This document shows positions 11,379 to 22,149 of a DNA stretch of 64,000 nucleotides, piece after piece. The stretch covers positions 1,612,001 through 1,676,000 of the forward strand of contig JAFEVB010000007.1 in the NCBI GenBank assembly GCA_032629725.1. The letters run 5' to 3'. The position numbers and the translations under genes are program-made. Below the pieces are notes generated by a model that saw nothing but the letters and a program-made list of their open reading frames with translations, was not told where the DNA came from and did no database searches. The number at the start of each line of letters is the position of its first letter. Position 1 is the stretch's first letter. The DNA is from Gremmenia infestans (lineage: Eukaryota; Ascomycota; Leotiomycetes; Helotiales; Hamatocanthoscyphaceae).

Positions 11379-12482
11379 TCATAAGTCAACCCGCTTGCGC
11401 TTCCCGCTCGGCCTCCTCGGCCGCTCCTGCTGTCGCTTTTCATCTTGCTGGCTCTCGTCCCGTTTCCGTTTCTTATTCGCGATCGTTCTGTTCACTTTCA
11501 CCAGCTGCTGCACTTCTTGCTGCACCTCGTCGTCTTTCTGATGATGCGGAGATATATGAAGACCGACCGGAAGTTTGCCCTCATGCCAGCACTGAAGCAT
11601 TCGTACCACCTCTTCCCAACTAGAATCCCAACCTACAATTCTCCCCCAAGCAGAAGCACCTTTGGGCTCCAGCCATTTCTGGCGACGTGATAATTCCTTG
11701 TGCTTGATGATCATTCCGCCTCCCGCTCCAGGCTTGTGCTGCTGGAAGCATAAAACGAAATGTCTGCAGCCATCATAGATATGATCTGCGTTCCAAACAC
11801 CCATTGAAATATCGATTCGCGTGGAAGTCCAGGTAGAGAGGAAGTCGAAGCTATTATTTCGAGGGTCATCATCCAAGTCTCGATCATATACAAACACTTC
11901 TTTGATTGACTGCCAGTGGTAAAAAGCCCAGTCGGGGAATACAACGAAGAGTGTATCGATGCCCGGGTTGATGTAAATACATCGCTCATATCTGGTCCGT
12001 TTGGAGGACACAGTCTTTCGCTTATTACGGGGGCGTAAATCTTCTTCGGAGGGGGAGTATGAACGTTTGAATGAGGATTCGGTGCTGGAGTCATAATCAT
12101 CGAAAGAAGATTCGCTCCCTGAGTCGATCTTATCTTGCCATGCTAGCTGTTCTTCTACCTCGACCTCGAAGCATTTCTTGAAAATCTTAAGACCCTCGTT
12201 CCGAGATTCTATACATGTATGCAGGATTGCAGGAATAGGCGAAATGGAGGTGAATTGTGGTGCCTTTTCACTTGGTGAACTTTGCTCACCAGGCCTATCC
12301 CACCAATTCTTCAGCGTGAAAGCAACCTCTATATCCCGGGGTTGTTTCGCAATGTGTCTCCATACCCGCCCACGAACGAGTGATGGAAGTTCGGAAAACC
12401 GAGTGAAGGTTGATGTTGTCTCCTGACTTTCGGAATCGGTGCTTGGAGAAGGCGAGGGAGACCGTGACTCGTCGTCCGACAT
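11379..12482 (-). CDS. 2EXR-domain protein
   Basis: Single exon, 367 residues from MSDDESRSPSPSP; an upstream in-frame start would add 35 residues of poor quality. The 2EXR family (named for two conserved [EX]R motifs, widespread in Pezizomycotina) is shown by FTRFSELPSLVRGRVWRHIA near residue 25, then IPAILHTCIESRNEGLKIF near 90, and YINPGIDTLFVVFPDWAFY near 195. The middle holds an acidic/Ser insert. The C-terminus is strongly basic (KKRKRDE, SGKRKRVDL), a likely nuclear signal. The biochemical role of 2EXR proteins is unknown; they often lie near HET and other incompatibility-type genes, as here. Confidence 0.8.
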   Translation of the reverse strand: MSDDESRSPSPSPSTDSESQETTSTFTRFSELPSLVRGRVWRHIAKQPRDIEVAFTLKNWWDRPGEQSSPSEKAPQFTSISPIPAILHTCIESRNEGLKIFKKCFEVEVEEQLAWQDKIDSGSESSFDDYDSSTESSFKRSYSPSEEDLRPRNKRKTVSSKRTRYERCIYINPGIDTLFVVFPDWAFYHWQSIKEVFVYDRDLDDDPRNNSFDFLSTWTSTRIDISMGVWNADHIYDGCRHFVLCFQQHKPGAGGGMIIKHKELSRRQKWLEPKGASAWGRIVGWDSSWEEVVRMLQCWHEGKLPVGLHISPHHQKDDEVQQEVQQLVKVNRTIANKKRKRDESQQDEKRQQERPRRPSGKRKRVDL

Positions 12483-12902
12483 TGTGATTTGGCTAGAGAC
12501 GGAAACACAGCAGCAAGAACTGGATGAGTCGACAAAACAGTAGATTATGTTCTTGAAGAGATGGAACTTGCAAAGGATGGAAGTCAAGAGACAAAGATGA
12601 ACTTAAATACATACAGAAGAGGACGAAAGCTAAATGAATATGGGGATGTATAGTTGTGACCAGTCTGGTTGTGACAATAGAGAAGGAAGGCTAACAAGAA
12701 TAGAACTCGGGAATAACAATAGGCAAACAAGGCTCACCGGCATGGAAGGCGGCTTCATGAATCGTTTTCATTCACCGCTCGGAAGTGCCAGACTGCATTG
12801 TTCCAAGTCTGTTTATCTGGGAAAACTTCTCGCCAACCAACCAACCCCCAAAGAAAAGAAAACGTCCTCGCCATGTCATCGCTGGCCGTAGTAAACGCAG
12901 AT
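12483..12902. other. Intergenic between divergent 2EXR genes
   Basis: About 420 nt separating the intact 2EXR gene (minus) from the 2EXR relic (plus). No other feature is supported. Confidence 0.5.
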
Positions 12903-13611
12903 ATGGCTGTCGCAACATTCCCGTCGTTCCCTACCCTCACAATCGAGTAAGTAGCATTTACCAGTAGGAGTTTCTCTCCGGGTCGTTTGAGGAGTTGGCA
13001 GTGCAAGACACTTCTCGAGCCAGAACCTCCTACTCGCCATCTGCTCCTGATCTATTTCCCCAGTAACAATGCTAACTCCAAGTTTGTGTCTTTAGGATCC
13101 GTGTCAAGATCTGGCGTATATTCAGGCATCTCGCAAAGTCGAAGCTGCAATCATTTTCGTCAACAAAGGGGGCGGCAAAAAACCGCAATTTAAGTAGCTC
13201 AGCCAAGTTCCGGCCGTCCTGCACGCAAACCGCGAAGCTCGCGCTGAAACCCTCAAATTCTTCACAAAATGCCTCCCGGAACTAGATTGCTCGCAAGTTC
13301 TGGCCCTCATCGATTCTGAAAGGAGTATACCTCTAAGAACGGCGCTTGATACACGGTCTGCGTTGGGTGTCATGCTGCAAACCTATGAATGGCCCACTTC
13401 GCTATCTCCTCCGCAGGTCCACATGCCAGCTATTGATCGACGCATCTACTTCAGCCCCGGAACAGACTGGCTCTGTACTGGAATCGCTAAAGCTACTCCA
13501 GATCTGAACTTTTTTTTGAGGTCTATAAGCTTACGGAACAAATCCATAACTTGCAGCTTGGGGAACCTCTGGCTTCTACACGACTCGAAATGGGCGCTAA
13601 CTCAACTGTGA
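12903..13611 (+). pseudogene. Decayed 2EXR-domain gene
   Basis: A 2EXR protein can be traced here but not in one frame. Exon 1 (12903-12946) reads MAVATFPSFPTLTIE and joins across a likely intron (12947-13095, GTAAGT...TTTAG) to IRVKIWR, the usual 2EXR opening. The match then continues in another frame (SRKVEAAIIFVNKGGG), hits a TAG at 13195-13197 and goes on in that same frame with VPAVLHANREARAETLKF and RRIYFSPGTDW, ending at 13611. One frameshift plus one stop argue for a relic. It faces away from the intact 2EXR gene and has a shorter acidic region, so the two are distant rather than recent copies. Confidence 0.65.
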
Positions 13612-14202
13612 AGGGGACTTGGTGTTTAGAACCACGGAATGCTTCCGATGGATGAATGTTATTATTTGATGGGTTAGCAAGGAGCTTACGCTTAGATGGA
13701 TTAGGCTGGGTGCTCTGATAGACTGGATTCGAGCTGGACACGAGCCAGTCCGTAGACAGATTACACTAATAGTCCTTTTTTTTGCAGCGAGCGAGCGATG
13801 CTACTTTTTCCCCTGGGCGTGGAAGCGAGCCCCTTTTCTACCTGTCAGCGGGGCGGGCCGCTCGCTTTTTGTATCTGGAACGATCATACCACTTTAATTT
13901 ATACCTTCCGACTTTCCTCGGAGAATAGGAGTCATCATTGTTGAGGAAGATCGAAAGTTGAAACATTCCATCCCAGCACTTACTCAAGTGAGACCATGTA
14001 TAAGTTCTTTTCTGCTCCGTGCTTGCCATCTCTGTTCTTGATTCCATGTCTACCTTCCGGAAAACACTCCAAGCGTCGTATCTTGCAAGATAACTCCTTC
14101 CTTGCAATCGAAATGCATCTCCCTCGCAACTTCTCAATCGTGATGCGGGGGTTGGAAGCTCGCTCCTTCCTCAAGTTCCCAGAATTCAGATCCCCTGCAA
14201 GC
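13612..14202. other. Mostly non-coding; possible 3' exon of the adjacent minus-strand gene
   Basis: On the minus strand 13838-14137 stays open and contains protein-like text (GRSYLARYDAWSVFRKVD, KCWDGMFQLSIFLNN). It may be a further 3' exon of the F-box/2EXR-like gene. I could not find a convincing splice join, so it is not merged. Confidence 0.35.
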
Positions 14203-15035
14203 TCAGCCATCAACTTGCTGACTGTTGTCCTCCTGCTCGCTGTCGTCATCTTCGACTTCAGTCCTCTGGTCATATTCGTCTGCTACCCTCTTCTCGTCCC
14301 CCACAACTCGGGTCAGTGTGAGAAATACCCAACGAAGATTCTTGCAAGCCTCTACCACGTCGTGCATCATTGTGTAGAATAGCGGCTGTCCAACCATGAA
14401 ATGCAGTGACAACCAAGTTACTCCGTCAAGCCTCATAATTTTCAAGCTCGGATTGGCCTGCAGTTGTAAGTTGAGCCAGAGGTTATCAAAATAAAAATGC
14501 ATTCGAGAACCGTCCGTCGCACTGTTTTTGGTGAAATCAACTCAAATTCTTTTCCAAATGTGAATATGTTGACTTACTAGATTCGTAGATAACGGATACG
14601 TTTGATGCGCTCGTCTTTCAACATATTAAAAGAGTCGACCGTACTATTGTCAAGACTGAAAGTCGCACAATTATAGTAGGTGCCCATGACTTCATCATAC
14701 AACCATGAATGGCTGCGCAGTGCAACAATCAAACTAGCCACCGGAGCATGGTTGATAGATGAAAGCAGGGAAATGGAACGGCCCGCACTCCGTTTATAAT
14801 CGATCGCGTACTGGAGAGAATAATGTTCCCAAATGATGATTCTGATCTCTGTTGGAATTTCACGGATGCGGGAGAAGTGAGTTGCGGATGACTGCAACCG
14901 CGGAGGTGTCCGTTGCAGGAACCTGAAAGTTCTCGCGGAGGGCCAAGATGCTGCTGGCGATGTTGTCTGACATCTCGTACGAGTTGGCAAATTCAGCCTT
15001 AGAATATCGAAAGACTTTTCTGGGTTTGAGGTTGC
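14203..15035 (-). CDS. F-box/2EXR-like hypothetical protein, 5' end unresolved
   Basis: Two exons joined across intron 14522-14577 (GTAAGT donor, AACAG acceptor). Exon 1 carries IREIPTEIRIIIWEHYSL, the LPxEIRxxIW-type opening found in fungal F-box-like and 2EXR proteins, followed by SWLYDEVMGTYYNCATFSL. Exon 2 carries HFYFDNLWLNLQLQ and an acidic end (EVEDDDSEQED). No ATG precedes the domain in this frame. The frame is open back to a possible acceptor at 15036, so an upstream exon may exist or the start may be lost. It lies between a 2EXR relic and a broken HET gene, so decay is possible. Stop taken at 14203; a longer 3' end is an alternative. Confidence 0.45.
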
Positions 15036-15175
15036 CTGTAATAAGGATGCTTGTGGTGATGCGTTGAGGATCAGGCTGCCGTTAACGTTTGGAGTCGTGG
15101 CTTAGCGAGAGTTATACAAGGAAGAAGCAACAAATACTGGTAAGACTGCGCACTGAGAATGTTCTCCTTGTGTTT

Positions 15176-17151
15176 CTACAAAATAGAAATCGTCTCGATC
15201 GAGCCCGCAAATGCTTCTGGGCTAGCGTCCGTTTTGAAATAGCCAAGGCGACGATAGCGTTGATTCATCCAAGGAATCTCTTCCAAAACGATCCCCCGAT
15301 TTTGCCTTACCAGTAAACACCAAACACTTCTAGGCGGTTCCTTGTCTCGAATATCGAACGCGGCTGTCATATTCCATGATGCAGTAGCAGAAGCTGGATT
15401 TTGTGCACTGCTATTCTGCCTTGCAAAGGGATAGAGACAGCAGGAGAACACCAGGTCGTCACCTATCCACATACCCCCGCTCGTCGTTCCAATAACTGCT
15501 CGTCTGAGCTGCCCTGAGACCTTCAGAACTCCCCCGGATACTTCACCCATGGGGTCTGTAGAAACTAGTGTGACCACGCAATCAAGAACTTCGAAGGAAG
15601 GTAATGCCAGTTCGCCACGAAAATCTGCATAGATCTTTGTCTCGTATGTTACAAAACCGTCTAGAGTTGCCCACGACCACGACGGCGCACGCCCCGCGGG
15701 GCCTCTTTTCGCAGGAGGCTGTGGTATCAGGTACCAAAGAAGTCCAACAATAAGGTCCTTTTCCCAGAGCCCAGCAAAATAGCGACCACCAATGTAGGTC
15801 TGCATTTTATGCGCGTATCCAGATATTGCAGGCAATTTGTCTTTCGCAAAGGTAAGTGAGCGTTGAGAGTAAATCTCAATGCTACAGTACGAGTCCCAAT
15901 AAAATTGATCCATTGTCATTGACGGGAAGATAGGATACCACCCTTGAAGAAAGTTCTTGGGTCTCCTCCTAACTAAAATACCTTCGTTGAGATGGGTGGT
16001 CGCCGCTTTGCAGGTGAACTCGACTCCTTGTGGACGATACTCCAATAAGCGTCTAGCCAGTTTATACTCTTGCAATGCCCAACCCCTCTTGTTCAGAAAT
16101 AAGTTCGGGATCTTTAGGTCTTGTATCGAATATATTAAGACAACAGATTTCTCTTTTACTTGTGTTATCGATTTCGAAGGGCTGCCTCTTACCATTTGAC
16201 GGGAATATGGCATCTCAAAGGGAGGGAATTTGCTTCGAATGCGGGGAGTGAGGAAGCCATCGGTACAATCGCTAGCAATTTGAGCGGAGATTGTCAAATA
16301 CGAGTTTTCGTAAATCTCCGCCATCTTTGCAGATTCTTCTTCCCAATCCTGTCCGTTCTCAGAATCTTGGATAATGCACAATGCACAATGCATCTACCCA
16401 TAAGTACTGTATTCGCAACCGACGGGTGACGGATATAGCATCTTGTATAGTCGCTGGCATTTTCGTGAACGGAATCGACTCCTGATAACCGTCCAGGTTT
16501 TCTCGAGTGGTAACTAATGGTGACGAGGTGCCCCAGCAGTAACTAAGCGTGATATAGCAATCCCTTTTACCATTGCTCACTAATAGGAACGGCGATCGAG
16601 TTCCGTCAGGTGGCCCGACATCTATTACCCGGGTTGGTAGACGAACATCCGATTCAATAACGCCTTGATCACAAGTATGATTTTTAGTACACTTGGAAAG
16701 CCAAGTGTTGACCAGCTCATAGGTAGAGTCAAGCCCCCAGTTATGGCCCAAAGGGTGACTAGGTACAGACTGAGACGAAGAATTGCCTAAGTCGCAATTA
16801 GCTATATTTATCAGAGAGCTGGTACTAGTGACCGTCTTGAGTAAAAAGATACACATGACCATTGAGGCCAAAGGAGGATTTCTTCGTTGACCGGCAGATA
16901 ACCTCCAGCTTCTGCGGGACGAGACCTCTGTCTGTTTTCGGAAGCTTTGCGATCGAAATGTACACGTCCCCATAATCACATAGATTTACACGCTCTAGCA
17001 GGCTCGATGTCAAGGACTCATACAAGTGCACACAAAAAGCACACCCTTGATCCGTCGATTTCTTTAAATCCTCAAGGCTCGGCTGGTGTCTGCAGCCGCC
17101 TTTTCTGAGGATCGTATCGAGCGAAACCTCCTTGCAGTACTCGCAGATCAT
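15176..17151 (-). pseudogene. HET-domain gene disrupted by frameshifts
   Basis: HET proteins trigger heterokaryon-incompatibility cell death in Pezizomycotina. The parts lie in order on the minus strand: MICEYCKEVSLDTIL and the CAFCVHLYESL start (17151 to about 16830); LPTRVIDVG, YITLSYCWG, KMPATIQDAI and YLWVDALCI, the HET core (about 16830-16380); then DSENGQDWEEESAKMAEIY and YLTISA through a long C-terminal region ending at 15176. Two frame breaks are visible. Within the core, at 16374-16387, the 7-mer atgcaca is present twice in tandem; removing one copy restores the usual DALCIIQDS. A second shift lies near 16830-16850, where no intron of acceptable size fits. The rest is well preserved, so loss is recent, or the 7-mer is a polymorphism or assembly slip. 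Confidence 0.75.
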
Positions 17152-17212
17152 GATGCAAGAATTAGTGAAAGTTGAAGCCTAATTACTACACTCAAAAACG
17201 TGGTGTGGCAGA

Positions 17213-17383
17213 TCCGTAGCCTTCTCCCCCGACGGCAAGCAAGTTGTGTCGGGGTCGCACGATCACATGGTGCAGCTCTGGGATGCGGTCACGGGAGCAG
17301 CGCTGCAGACGCTCGAAGGCTACACTAACGGGGTCAGGTCTATAGCCTTCTCCCCTGATAGCAAATTATCGCCTATCTTATAA
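17213..17383 (+). pseudogene. Remnant of HNWD-type WD40 repeats
   Basis: An open stretch reads SVAFSPDGKQVVSGSHD...VQLWDAVTGAALQTLEG...SIAFSPDSKL and ends at a TAA. One full WD repeat and the start of the next are present; the distance between matching positions (TCC at 17213 and TCT at 17339) is exactly 126 nt, or 42 codons, the repeat length of fungal NWD/HNWD NLR proteins. No NACHT or other partner domain is beside it, so it is a fragment. It is G+C-rich and ends abruptly at an A+T-rich tract. It sits only about 60 nt from the start of the broken HET gene and points the other way. Confidence 0.75.
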
Positions 17384-19272
17384 ATATTCAATCACTAGGT
17401 ACTAGAAAGTGATATGAAAATTCTTTGTTTGCCTCCCGATTCTCGCTAATACATTTATAACAGAAATTTTGCAATAGGGCATTTATCTAGCAGAATTTCG
17501 TTATTTGCCTTTAAGTAACGAGCAAGACTTATTATATAGAATTAAGAGAAACGTTTTTATTTCTTAGAGGGTTTTGGGAAATTATCTGTTTATATGTTAT
17601 TTTAGGATTGCCACATGCCTTCTAGCACTTTCTAGAAGGTAACATATCTATTACATATCTGATGATAAAAGGAGGCTGGATACTTTGCTGTTAACTAGAT
17701 ATAATTAGGCGGCAGCTTTCTGTTACTTTATACCAGTGATTATATAGGTGAACTTAGGGTATGAATACTGCTAGCACATGCGGGGTGGGCTATTCCTCAC
17801 CAAGATCGTCACTCGCTTTAATCCGAGGTATTAACCCGCGTAGCGATTTTGTATAAATCCATATGCCACAGCCGCCACAAGATTGTTTATAATCTCCTGC
17901 ATTATAGGAAGGCTAAAGAAACTCGGCTAAGACTCTTCAATAAGTTCTAGAGAAAGTATAGGTTTAGCAATATAGCTATAATAAAGGAAGTCGGTTACTT
18001 TATTGAAGAAGACTCTTTGCATGCTAGGCGTAGGGCAATAATGCAAACGTGGTTCTTTTAATTAAAGGCAATCAGGTTATTTAGAAGTAGCTATAGAATA
18101 TGACTTATATAAATTTGTAAGAAATACTATATAGTGTGCATAGATTTTATAATTCTTGAAAGCAATGTCCCGGGTAAATTTTCCGGCACGGAGGGTTTTC
18201 CGCGACGCAGGGATGGACGTTACTTAAGATGATGAAAAGGTCAAATATGTATGTATATGCTCGGTGACTCTGCCTTCAAGGTAGCAGACGATGAAATAAG
18301 ATACGGACAGCACACGACAGGCTATCACCCCGGGAGTATACCGACCGTACCGACGATATCCCAAAAACCATCCCGAAACCCACTGAGTAGTGAAACGCAT
18401 CTTTCATTATATACACATATATAGCAAAACAAACGGCCGAGGTTGCCCCAACGGCATTCAAAGCATCGAAGCCCTCAACCGCTTAATTCGTCCTTGAAAC
18501 TCCAATCTCCTCGATAATAATAGCTCTACCACGTACTCAATCCCAGCCCAGAACAGCCGCATAGCTCCTAATTCTCCAATACCCGACGTCGTTCATCTAT
18601 CAAACAATCATAGCAATATAACATAACCCATACCAGCTTGTCTACCTACCCCTAAGACAAAGGAATATTCCTGCAATTCAACGGACCCAAACCCAAACTC
18701 AAACTCAACCCGAATACAACCACAGATATATTCAAAACAGCCTAATAATCAAACCAGCACACCTCATCTATATTTGAGATTCAGCATATCTAACCTGACC
18801 ACCCCTCCTTAGCTGTCTCGCTTTAAGCTAGGCTTCCGCAAAACTAGCTACTTATAAAAACTTCCACGCTTGCGGAAAGATGTTATTGCACCCATGTATG
18901 CGTAACAGCCCTTGCTGTAAATTTCATTAGGAAGATAAATTTACAATCGAATATGCTGAAGAATCAAAGAAAGGTAACAAAACAAACACCGCCTCCAAAC
19001 CTCTCGTGAGGTTAAGGGGGTCAACCGATGGCTCAGATTCCTAGGCACGTATTTTAATCCACTAGGATTCAGAAGCAGACACGCGTATTGAAGACCAGTT
19101 GCAGATTTTACGTAACTACAGCTTTGTATTAATGTACCGCTATTAATGTATCGCTACTGATGTACCGCTATTTCATCACATACTGGGTGCCAACACCCAG
19201 TAAAGACTGGCTATTTACGTGACCCAAACTCCTGTCTTCCCAGCACTTTCTATGCATTACATAACCAACAAT
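17384..19272. other. A+T-rich gene desert
   Basis: 17384-18170 is strongly A+T-rich and full of TA-rich words, with no usable frames, as in repeat-induced point mutation (RIP) or old repeat DNA. 18250-19270 is less extreme and also empty; it includes the 3' flank of the zinc transporter gene. Origin of the A+T-rich part is not determined. Confidence 0.5.
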
Positions 19273-21021
19273 CTAATGAGAATGTCCATCGTGCTCAGAA
19301 TGATGGTGTTGTGGCTCTGTCGCTGGAGCAGCACAACATCCCTTGCCTGTGCAATTATCTACACATTCCAATAAACACTCCTCGTCGTCCATTCTACACC
19401 GCCCTTGGCCGACGATGCCGTCGAGACCTATAATTGCGTCTTCACTATGGTCATGGTCTTTGTCAAGGCAGAATTCAGGCTGGATAGTTGCGCTGTGGAT
19501 GCCGTAGGCGTGGAGGCATTTCCTGGCGGCCCTGGAGATCTCCATATATTTGTCACCACTGGCTTCGCTGATGGGGAAGGCAATTTGGATGTGTAGGGAC
19601 GCGACTAGTTGTACATCACTCAGTTGCCAGATATGGACGTGGTGGCAACTAACAACCCCGGGGATGTTCTGGATGTCTTGTTTGATGTCGATGACGTCGA
19701 GGTGATCGGGTGTTGCTTGAAGGAGGATCTTGGCGGTAGCGAAGGTCAAGGGAATTGTTGTTTTGAGGATGATTGCTGAGATAAAGAGCGAGACAACGGG
19801 ATCGGCGTAAAAGCGTCCAGACCAAGGTGTGAGCCAGATGATTAGCGCCGAGACAATAACTCCTACATTTCCCAAAGCGTCCCCAATCACGTGAAGAATC
19901 ATTGCGTTCATGCCCATATCACCATGGCTGTGGCTGTGACCTCCCTTCGACGGCTTCCTTGGCTTGTTGTGGTTGTGGCCAGCATGCCATGAGTCGTGTC
20001 TTGGCTTCTTATGGCCATGCTCGTGATCATGGCCATTGGCGGCTCCATTCGATTTGCCATTTGACTTGGCAAGTAGTGGAGAATCTTCAGTTGGCGCCGC
20101 CTCATCGACAATAGCTTCTTCCTCATTATCACCCTCACTATCTGTCCCATCCTGTCGCGGCTTGGTCGAAGCAATGATATCTTGGCGAAAGCTTGCGGGA
20201 TGGATGCTGAGATCATCAATATTATTGAAAAACCCGCTTGTCCTTCTCCTATGCTTTTTTGGCGACGATATCGTCTTGCTCAACGACTTGTTGGTAGAGC
20301 TGCTGTCTTTCGTACTATTTTGCTCCTCTTCAGTGGTCCTGAACCGAATATGTTTGGCCTTGGCTATTAACACCTCTGGGAATATATCTCCCACGCCATC
20401 TTCCTCCTGGTCTGCATGGTCGTGTAGGTGTGGCCCTTCATGCGCATGACTATGTCCTTCCTCCGCAGCGCTGACTTCGTCGCCATGGTCGTGTTCCTCG
20501 GCTCCATGAGAATGTCCATGACCCCCAAGAACCAAAAAGCCTACTAGGTTGGAGGCGAGACCGATAGACCCAACAATAAGGATGAGCACGGGGTTCGAGA
20601 CCACTGGTGGGTCAAAGAGACGTTCGATAGCTTCGAGAATGATAGAAAAGCAGAGTGCGATTAGGAATACGGCGTTGAAGGCGGCTCCGAGGATCTCTGC
20701 TCTCAAGAACTACAACACTATTAGCTTTCGTCCAAGCCTTACAGAAGCGATGAGACCATACCCCGAAAGAGTATTTATCCGTGGATGACTGTTGTGCAGC
20801 CTTGACAGCCCAAAGTCCTACCGCCAGAGAAATAATATCATTCAACTGCAACTCATTAGCATCAGCAGAAGTGTTGAGAGTAGCTCAATGCTTACCATAT
20901 GAAAGGCATCTGCCATCAACGCCAGTGACTGTACATAGAGACCAACAGTCAACTCGACAATGAAGAAAACGACATCTATGCCCAGCATTATTGATATCCG
21001 TGTTGACTTTGACCATGCCAT
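19273..21021 (-). CDS. ZRC1: Vacuolar-type zinc transporter, cation diffusion facilitator (Zrc1/Cot1-like)
   Basis: Three exons: 20896-21021, 20762-20845 and 19273-20709 (548 residues), with introns of 50 and 52 nt. CDF proteins export Zn2+ (also Co2+/Cd2+) from the cytosol, usually into the vacuole, in exchange for H+. The two HxxxD metal sites are seen: HMLND in TM2 (formed across the first splice) and HVIGD in TM5. Family text includes SLALMADAFHM, YSFGFLRAEILGAAFNAVFL and DPVVSLFISAIIL. Between TM4 and TM5 is a loop of about 200 residues with His clusters (HGHSHG, HSHAHEGPHLHDH, GHDHEHGH, GHSHSHGD), much longer than in yeast, and a cytosolic domain (GVVSCHHVHIWQLSD) follows TM6. The end is Cys/His-rich. 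I started at MAWSKSTR; an in-frame ATG 13 codons upstream is possible. Confidence 0.9.
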
Positions 21022-22149
21022 GATGGAAGGAATGTGGCGAGAGAAGCTCTCGAATATCACTGTAGTGTTTTGGTAATGGAATAACTCGTTTGGCTTGTGA
21101 TGCTGGTTGACGCAGTAGGGACTAGAGAACGGATGGGATGGGGTGAGATGGGATAGGTTCTTTCCTTATCAGATGTAGAAGGTGGGGATCTGAAGTTAGG
21201 ATTGGACGTTGGTACTCCTTTCTGGAAAGCGCAACTCGGAGCGAGAGGTCACTTATGCGTTAAGATGAAGAATAGAATACGCTTGCGCCTGCGCCAATGT
21301 CTCTGCTGTACGATGCTGAGGAGGTCGTGGAGTCTGGCGTGTTTAAGGAGGCGACGACGGACCTCATGGCGGGCTTATGGGATTTGTTTGTCGATGGCGT
21401 AGGCATGCGACGGGATGGGGCTCACTAGTGGACTGATATTGACCGGTAAAAGTTTGATCCGTCAGATCTGCGAAACGGAGCGGAGACAAAGTACCGACAC
21501 GTGACTATTTTGGTATTACATTCTATATTACGGACTCCGGAGGACTCAGTTGTAAACTCTAGGCTGGAGAACTGGGGAATTATTGGTGTGTCAAGTCTTT
21601 AGTTGGTTTGAGAGAACGTGCGTGGCTTAAGTCCATATTCTTTTTGTTCAATCTTAATGTGGTTTCACGAACTTAAAACACCTAACACTCAAGGGCTTTT
21701 GTTACGACAAAGACTTGTAATGAGAGGCATCCTGTTAAATATTATGTGAAAGGTGTATGTAATTTGATTTGGGGTTTATTTGGCTAGGTGCAATGTACTT
21801 GATCCATCCATCAAACTTGAGGGCATGTGCTGGCAGCTACAAAGCAGTCCGCAACTTGCATCCCATGGTGTAAACTTTCGCCTCCGCGTTGGGCCCATCA
21901 AGTGAGCCAAATACCAGTATCCTGCAAGGCTTCCGGTACGTCCAGAGAACTGCCCACGTCTAATATGCTCGTAGCAAGTAAGCCCTCGCCATTGTTCTTT
22001 TATCAAAATCGTGCTTCAGCCGTGATTTCAATTGATGGTTTCCAGCATCGAAGTTAAACCTCCGCTGAATTTGGCAGATAAGGCCGTGGTATCATGGCTT
22101 GCTCGAATTGCAATGCCTATCTCTCTGTGAGCCAACCGCTTTAGGGGGA
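21022..22149. other. Intergenic between the zinc transporter and DUF202 genes
   Basis: About 1.1 kb containing the transporter promoter (left) and the 3' side of the DUF202 gene. Short frames only. Confidence 0.5.

Noticed and set aside
16820..16852. About 31-nt intron to explain the first HET frame change
   Set aside because: Too short for a fungal intron and with a non-consensus donor (GTCACT); a frameshift is simpler.
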